From Rhododendron vialii (lineage: Eukaryota; Streptophyta; Magnoliopsida; Ericales; Ericaceae), in contig NC_080559.1 in the NCBI RefSeq assembly GCF_030253575.1, positions 32,228,501 through 32,292,500 of the forward strand: a DNA stretch of 64,000 bases, written 5' to 3'. A model generated the notes under the pieces. It did no database searches. It was not told where the DNA came from and saw only the letters and a list, made by a program, of their open reading frames with translations. Within the stretch, counting starts at the first letter, position 1; each line of letters opens with the position of its first letter. Made by a program: the position numbers and the translations under genes. Shown here piece after piece: positions 57,622 to 64,000 of this stretch.

Positions 57622-60402
57622 ATGGTGGTGAGACTAAGGTTATCGAGGTTTGGATGCAAGAACAGGCCGTTCTATCGAGTAATGGCTGCCGATAGTAGAT
57701 CTCCCAGGGACGGCAAGCACTTGGAAGTCTTGGGCTATTACAATCCCCTCTCAGGTAAACTTCTATAAAGAATAATGATAAACTCCCCTTTCTGTGCGCA
57801 TAAGTAGAGTAATTTGGCAAGTCTTGCTTCACCTGTTGTAGAATGAATTGGTATTATGCTCTGAGTTATGCGAATTCTTCCCTGCGTAACGTTGGTAATG
57901 AAAGAATTTGGATTGGAATCCTGTTAGAACCCGAAATGATTAGGCTTTCCTCTTTCTTGTATTGCTTCAAAATTTTAATTTGAACTAAAGCAACGTATGC
58001 TGTTAGAAAAATTCTGACCGAAGAGTGGAAAATCCGGAATAATTAGGCTATCTGTTTGTCCAATTGCATCAAAATTCCTTTGATGGCATCCCTCTTTATT
58101 GTAAAAAGCAACCTTGATATCTATGTAGCCATAGCAATAGCCTTTGTTTCTTTGGTTAAAATCCCATTTATAGTTTATTGAAAGAATTAAAGCAAAGACC
58201 AGAAGTGAAATCATCCATGGAGGCCGCTAGCAGGAATACAGGAATAAAGCTATTTCGCTTCTTGGTCTCCATAGCCGCAGCAGCAATTAGAATGTCAACT
58301 ATTGCGATTGAATCATTGAAAGAAATTCAACTGTGTTCGGAAATGAACTGAAACGCATTTTGTTCAAAGAGTCTGAAGTATTATATTGGCCAAACGGTGT
58401 TCTAATGCTGTATGCTATAAATGCGTTTCAAACGGTGTATGCTAATTTTTCTAATGTTCAAATGCGTTTCAAAAGGTGTATGCTAATTTTTCTAATGTTC
58501 AAACGGTGTTCAAATGCATTCTGTTTTGAATGCTTTTAGAAACTGTACACTTGTTATGTTGTTCTATGTGTAATAGTCTATATAGTATTGGTGTATGCTA
58601 TTTTTTCCGCCTACGTATGGCTAGCTTCAAAAAGGCGCGCACCTCTTGCCTAGGCCCCAACAGATCTGTGTGCCTTTCGCCCTTAACAACTATGGTCTAA
58701 ACCAACCAATAACATGTGTTTTCCCCTGTGTGTGTCCTATTTGTGTTCACCCATCCTCCTCCACTCTTCTTCTATCTGGTAGTGCTGATTTCAATGGGAA
58801 GGTTTTTCAGTTCGCCTTTCAGCAGCAATTTGAAACGTTGAATCAATTCGACATCTCCACACAGAATTGTGGGATTCAACATGTATTTGTTTGTGTTGTC
58901 ACTATCTAAAATACTGTATTTTGATTTTGGTATCACTAATTGTTTTCGTTGTGTTTTCATTTGTACAGGTCAAGATGGTGGTAAAAGAATGGGTCTTAAA
59001 TTTGACAGAGTGAAGTAAGTAGCTTTGAGAGCGGCTCTCCTCCTAACTTTATAATTCCAAGTCCGTGATAAATAGTGAAATGCTGCATTTAGGAAGTTGT
59101 TTATTTTGTTTGTTTGGATGGTTGTTTGGAACTTGGAAACTTTTATATCTTTGTGTCAGCACTGTTCGACTGATGAAAAACTAATTAGATCGCTGTCACT
59201 ATATGATAATGGGTAGCCTAAGTTCAAATTGTGCAAGTTTGATCACTGTCACTATATTGTTGGATTATCTAAAATTTTAGGTTGTTAGGAGAATTTATCC
59301 TCAACTGTCAACTTGTGGAACAGGTATGAGGTATTACAATACTTGGATTGGATGCGAGGTTCGCCTATATTATCTTTTGCTTCCACTTTTTCTTGGTTAT
59401 CAGTGTGATCTTTGGCTTATGATACCATTTTAAATTTTGGTAGATGACCAATTTAAAAGATTAAGTTTTCATGACAAATGATAATCTATCATCATATTAA
59501 GTAATAACCAATCACTTATCATTGGTTCATCTAGTTCGTCTTTTTACAGCAAAGAAAAGAAATTAAGCTGAATGTTTTGCAAGTTTCTGTGATGGTGGTG
59601 CCTAAACTAACAGTGAGTAGGAATTAATTTCATAGAGAGTTTAGTATTTCGTTGGAAACTTTCATGTTCTTTCCTCTCAGATTGGGAGAAGGGCGTAAAC
59701 ACCTCCATTTTCAATGCCAGTGCAACTTTAAATGGGTGGCTATGGTTATGCTGATTGTCATGGTTGACCTTTTCCTCGTCCCCTTTCTATGCTAGGATTT
59801 ATTGTGTGCAACCAAGTAGTCTTAGACTCTTAATGCTTTTTGTTCCATTCAAAGCGTATATACCTATTCATTTTTTATTTTTTTTTGAACAGCTCTTATT
59901 CAATTCGTCAGAAGTTTAATCTTTCTTATACTGGAGTGTAAATTACGGTCTGCAAACAACAAGTCTAGTCATTTTGGTCCTCATCATGGCAATTTTGATG
60001 CTTGTCATGCTGAGAATTATTGTAAAGGCACGTGTATGCTGTAGATTCAAGTGACCATTACGTTAAGAATCAACCTTGGGGTTTGGTAAATGGCCTATCA
60101 TCTATAGGTTGGCGACTTGGTTTGTTGAAAGCTTATCTGCGGCAAAATGACCTTTTTGTTTTGCTTTCAGGTATTGGCTATCAGTCGGCGCCCAGCCTTC
60201 AGAACCAGTCCAGCGCCTTTTGTTTAGAACAGGGTTGCTACCCCCTCCCCCAATGCTGGCTATGGGACGCAAAGGTGGGCCAAGGGACACCCGTCCAATT
60301 GATCCAATGACGGGGCGCTACTTGACACCTAATAAGCCAGCAACCGATGACAGACCGAAGGAGTCTGAAGGTGATGGAGATGGTGATGGAGACAGTGGGT
60401 AA
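57622..60402 (+). CDS. RPS16: Ribosomal protein S16, organellar, nuclear-encoded
   Basis: Bacterial-type small-subunit protein S16 for mitochondrial (or dual-targeted) ribosomes. Three exons, 57622-57754, 58969-59014 and 60171-60402, join in frame to 136 aa. The core shows [20 protein letters not shown], the signature [37 protein letters not shown] and an ending with [10 protein letters not shown]. All introns are GT/AG. There is no separate presequence; plant S16 is known to be targeted through its own N-terminus. It is intact, unlike its truncated copy at 50408. The stop TAA at 60400-60402 overlaps a gtaagc donor-like sequence, so a further exon cannot be fully excluded. Confidence 0.93.
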
Positions 60403-61475
60403 GCATTATGGTGAAGATTGTTCAAGAACATTGTTAAACTGTCTGTAACTTTAGCACCTAAGTTCAGAATATTGTTTCTCGCAGTTCTGCTCGTATTGTG
60501 GAAGAGTTGTTTCATGTTGCCTTTGATTGTGAAACGAGTTCGATTTTCTCAAGTGACGAAGCAGCCTTGTGTGTAGAACCTTTTGAAGTATAACTACATT
60601 TTGGTTATGGAAAAATCACTCCTGCAGTTTTAGCAGTGACAAACCATCTCCAATGTGTGTTTGGACATTACTCGAATAGAATTGGGTGTCAAACATTGGA
60701 ACTTCAATTTCCTTGCTTTCTTATTAGGTTGTTTGATTGGAATGGTGATTAGCAAGGCCTAATCTTGAGAGATTTGAATTTCCAGTAAATTAACCACATG
60801 AGGGAATTTTGGTGGATTTCAAAGAAATGGTTTCTATTTCTTTTAGTTTCATTGACCCACATTCCGATGGTTGTAATGATATCAATCAATGAAGTTTTCA
60901 ATTTCTCAAAATTTGCGGTAAATGGTTAACCCAGTACATGAGACTCCCGCCATTGCATGGTTTGGGGAAAGGTTTATGTACGCAGTGTTACTCATTGACA
61001 AATAGAAAATAAGAACTCAACAAATGACCCAGTGATGGAAATCCTCCATTGGTTTGTCATTTTGGAACTTGGTCAAGCAACTTTCAATGGTCAAGGACTT
61101 GAGGGTGTCCACACAAAACCTATTTATCTTTTAGATTGATTTTGGAGGTAACTTTTTATTTGTAATGATTTAGTTCATATTTTCTCTTTCATTTGATTAA
61201 GCTTTTTAAGTTATTTTAATTTTACACAAGCATGCATTGACGTTGGTTTTACTATTGTTACACACTTTTGAAGAGAGTTTTCAACATTCTTCACCACATT
61301 GAAAAGTAAGATCAAGATGGCTGATAAATAATAATAAAATAATCAGATCCTCAATCCACACAAGGTTTTTGGTGTTATTTTTTGCATTTATCTGCAATGA
61401 TGTTTTATGAAACACGAGATCATTGGAAAAAAAATTATTGATGAAAAAAGGAAGTAATATCTCCTGATGAAACTA
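60403..61475. other. Intergenic sequence downstream of S16
   Basis: AT-rich 3' flank. No gene recognised. Confidence 0.5.
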
Positions 61476-61723
61476 CTCCCCCAGTCCCCCGTACCAAACT
61501 ATCGTGCATGTTTTCTTTTTTGGACCTCTAAAAAAATTAGCTAAATCTTGTAATCTATAATATCTTTTACAACTAATACTTTATGAATATTGTTTGATAG
61601 AACTAAATTAATTTTGTTAAATAAAGATTTTGAAATTATAAAAAATATAATAGATTATAAAATATAGTCAATTTTTTGAGAGGTTCAAAAAATGAAATAG
61701 ACACCAATTTGGAACGGAGGGAG
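61476..61723. mobile_element. Probable diverged Stowaway MITE
   Basis: Starts ctcccccagtcccccgtacc after TA (61474-61475) and ends ttggaacggagggag; the following dinucleotide is TG rather than TA. Internal 'ggacctctaaaaaaatt' pairs with 'attttttgagaggttc'. Length 248 bp. Confidence 0.6.
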
Positions 61724-62201
61724 TGTCGTTACGTTATAGAAGGAGTATTTTCTTGTTGCGTTCGTATATACGAGTATTTATACTCAATTTCAAAAGAGTA
61801 ATAAATTGCCAAACTCTTCTTCAGGGAAAAAAAAAAGAAAAAAAACGTCAAGCTCAGAGTCGGTGTGCTCAAAAAAAAGGGAAAGGAGAAAGAGATTAGA
61901 AAGGGAGGGAAAAACCATAAACCCTAGAAACACTCCTGCGGAGTACTCTCCTGGCGTGAATTTGCAAAACGTCGATGAGAGTCAAGAGACTGTACATGTA
62001 CTCGATGCATGTGTAAACTAGTTCTATCTTCGATTCGAGCAGTTCTTACTCCGATTACTACGTGGATTGCGGTGCGGACTGTGATTGATCCCTTTTTACG
62101 TAGTCGATACGTATGGGTGTGCGTGTATAAGCTATTCCGGAGAGGATTTTGTGTGGCGTGGATTGTGGAAATAGTAATTTGAGAGCTTTTTAGAAAGTCC
62201 A
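61724..62201. other. Upstream and 5' UTR region of the RECA3-like gene
   Basis: Contains a telo-box-like aaaccctag at 61918-61926 and purine-rich sequence. The open frame 61806-62021 is basic and low-complexity, probably 5' UTR or intergenic. Confidence 0.45.
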
Positions 62202-64000
62202 ATGGCGAGGCTTCTTCGGAGCGCTTCTTCTCTCAAGCGCTATCTATGCAATCCTCAGGTAATCCTTATTGCCACATCTTGAACACTACTATCATGTTGT
62301 CATTGAAAAGTCCTTTTGTTTTGTTTCTGAAAGATAGATTCTATACAGTTTTAAGCATTTGAAATTTAGGATTTCTAAGTATGTTGATTAGGGGTGTAAA
62401 CCAGTCGAGCCAAACCGCGCTTCGGCGAGCTGGAGCTCGGCTCATTCACTAAATGAGCCAAAAACTCGAGCTTGGCTCGAGCCTTAATGAGCCCGGCCCT
62501 TAACAAGCCGAGCTTAGTCATTTACTAAACGAGCCTCTTTAATCAAATCGAACCTCCCTTAACGAGCTGAGCTTTTGTCGAACGAGCTGAGCTCCACTCG
62601 GCTTGTTTAGTAAACGAGCCGAAAACTCGAGCTCGAGCTCAGCTCGTTTACTAAATGAGTCGATCCGAGCCTTAACGAGCCAAGCCGAGCTCGCGAGTTG
62701 CTCGGTTAGTTTACAGCCCTAATGTTGATAGATTTATTTACTGTTTTTCCGTTTGAAAGTTACCAAATTCTTGCTGCAATGATTCTTATAGTGATTTAAA
62801 TTATGGTAACCGTCTTTTTTTTCCCTCCCTTTTTTTTTTTTTTTTTTTCCAGAACATAAGTTTTACTTGTGACTAGTAAAAAGTTGTTTAATTGGTACGA
62901 TTGCGTAGCTGTTTGTTTAGCGTAAATGATTCCATGCAAGATCTCTGAATAAGCAATTCTTCGGGTGCAAGGGAAGGGTCTTACCCTTTGACAGCAGTGA
63001 AACAACTAAATTTGTAATGTGCTTTTTCCAAACTCGTGGTTTGGATGAAGCATTGGAATTGTTAAGTTAGTGCGTCAAACTTTCCTGGTAAAGTTCTTTA
63101 CAATGGTGAGGTATTTGTTGAGCACAAATGGCTGAATTTTTTGAAGTGGCCATTGTCCACATCCAACCATGAATTTGCCCGAAGATCCAAAAAAAAAAAA
63201 AAAACCCCTGAATTTGCACATTTCGTTCATGTGTGTAGGTCTCATAACCTAGTTAAATGTCCATATTATCTGTTTTGTTCTGAAGATAAAATTGCATTTG
63301 TCCTTGCAACTTTCAACTGGAAAAGTATTCAGCTAAAAAGGGTGGAACATTTTTGATTGAGGGAACTAGAAACATGAAATTAAAAAATTTCACGTTTCCG
63401 ACTCCTACATTTGTTGTGAATCTTAAGAATGACGGCAGAACATGTGATTGGAAGTACATGCCACTTTTAACTTACTTTTATTTGGCAGGGTTGCAGAAAG
63501 GGGCTATTAGTACCACCTTCCAATATATGCAGCTTTTCTACTAAGGGTACTATTGCAAGCAACATGGATGCAATTTGTTCTCTTCTCTCTTGCATCATTC
63601 ATCCCTGATTTATGTGTAGGTGGGGGCTAATTATTGTCATCTTATGCCTGGTTGAAGGTAGAGGGAAATCTAAATCAGAAGGAAGTGATTCTAATAAAGA
63701 GAATTTGTCCACGAAAGAGCTGGCCTTACAACAAGCATTGGATCAGATCACTACCTCATTTGGAAAGGGATCTATCATGTGGTTAGGTCGGTCTGTCTCT
63801 CCTAGACAAGTTCCAGTGGTGTCTACAGGATCTTTTTCTTTGGATATGGCTCTGGGGATTGGTGGACTACCAAAGGTATCCTTTAGCAGTTGGAATTAAA
63901 ATGACTACTCGTTTTCGGTGCTGCAAATTTGTCGAAGAATGACTATTAATACAGTCTCTAGTTGTTCTTTGAATGTTTTTTGTTTTGTATTTCGGCAATG
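62202..64000 (+). CDS. RECA3: Mitochondrial RecA homologue (partial, continues beyond window)
   Basis: RecA recombinase that suppresses recombination between short repeats in plant mitochondrial DNA. Three exons are visible: 62202-62258 ([19 protein letters not shown], an Arg/Ser-rich mitochondrial presequence), 63489-63546 (ending SFSTKG) and 63658-63875 ([20 protein letters not shown], then [20 protein letters not shown]). Exon lengths 57+58+218 stay in frame and exon 3 ends at GT after GGLPK, where the Walker A region should follow outside the window. The N-terminus resembles RECA3 more than the chloroplast RECA1. The exon 3 acceptor (gttgaag) is chosen by frame. Intron 1 holds a MITE. Confidence 0.88.
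62389..62721. mobile_element. hAT-like MITE (gagctcggctcg-rich) in RECA3 intron 1
   Basis: Ends taggggtgtaaac and the inverted tagggctgtaaac; a perfect 8-bp duplication atgttgat flanks it (62381-62388 and 62722-62729). The 333-bp interior is built of gagcc, gagctcgg and tttactaaa(c/t)gag motifs on both strands. It is the best preserved member of this family in the window. Confidence 0.85.

Noticed and set aside
61806-62021. 71-codon basic frame upstream of RECA3
   Set aside because: Lysine-rich low-complexity translation of an A/G-rich leader; the RECA3 start at 62202 has far better support.

Overview
The window is nuclear DNA of a flowering plant, most probably a eudicot. It carries plant-specific genes with many introns: lycopene epsilon-cyclase, THO6, a plant casein kinase 1, an EPF-like peptide, a DUF3511 protein, a nuclear-encoded organellar ribosomal protein S16 and a mitochondrial RecA. 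It also holds a full-length Ty1/copia element, SINE and LINE pieces and many MITEs. The species cannot be fixed from the sequence. I found no rRNA or intact tRNA gene and no CRISPR array; a bacterial origin can be ruled out.

Layout. 1-208: last exon of an unidentified + strand gene. 209-4353: intergenic, with a foldback MITE (1960-2204) and a Harbinger-like MITE (3289-3716). 4354-9555 (-): complete LCYE, 11 exons, 524 aa. 9556-11314: LCYE upstream region with a G-box, an 86-88 bp tandem repeat and a SINE split by a hAT-like MITE. 11315-20247: young Copia retrotransposon with 5-bp target duplications, near-identical LTRs, a nested solo LTR and an extra two-helix membrane ORF downstream of pol. 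21819-30048 (-): complete THO6, 13 exons, 362 aa. 31275-31664 (+): single-exon DUF3511 protein, 129 aa. 31665-39177: gene-poor, with a 1.5-kb foldback and a Stowaway MITE. 39178-45681 (-): complete casein kinase 1-like gene, 14 exons, 466 aa, with two nested LINE tails in intron 6. 48504-49425 (-): EPFL peptide precursor, 3 exons, 125 aa. 50260-54020: duplicated first exon of S16 (pseudogene) next to a 1.2-kb inverted duplication of an unidentified multi-exon gene. 54348-55965: candidate Pack-MULE with a RING-CH fragment. 57622-60402 (+): ribosomal protein S16, 3 exons, 136 aa. 62202-64000 (+): first three exons of a mitochondrial RECA3-like gene, running off the window.

The genes do not form a functional cluster. 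Together they cover carotenoid synthesis, mRNA export, kinase signalling, peptide signalling, organellar translation and organellar DNA repair. The gene models come from conceptual splicing at GT/AG sites (one GC/AG) with the frame kept throughout. The most informative material is in the repeats: several insertions have readable target duplications, and three have an empty paralogous site inside this same window.
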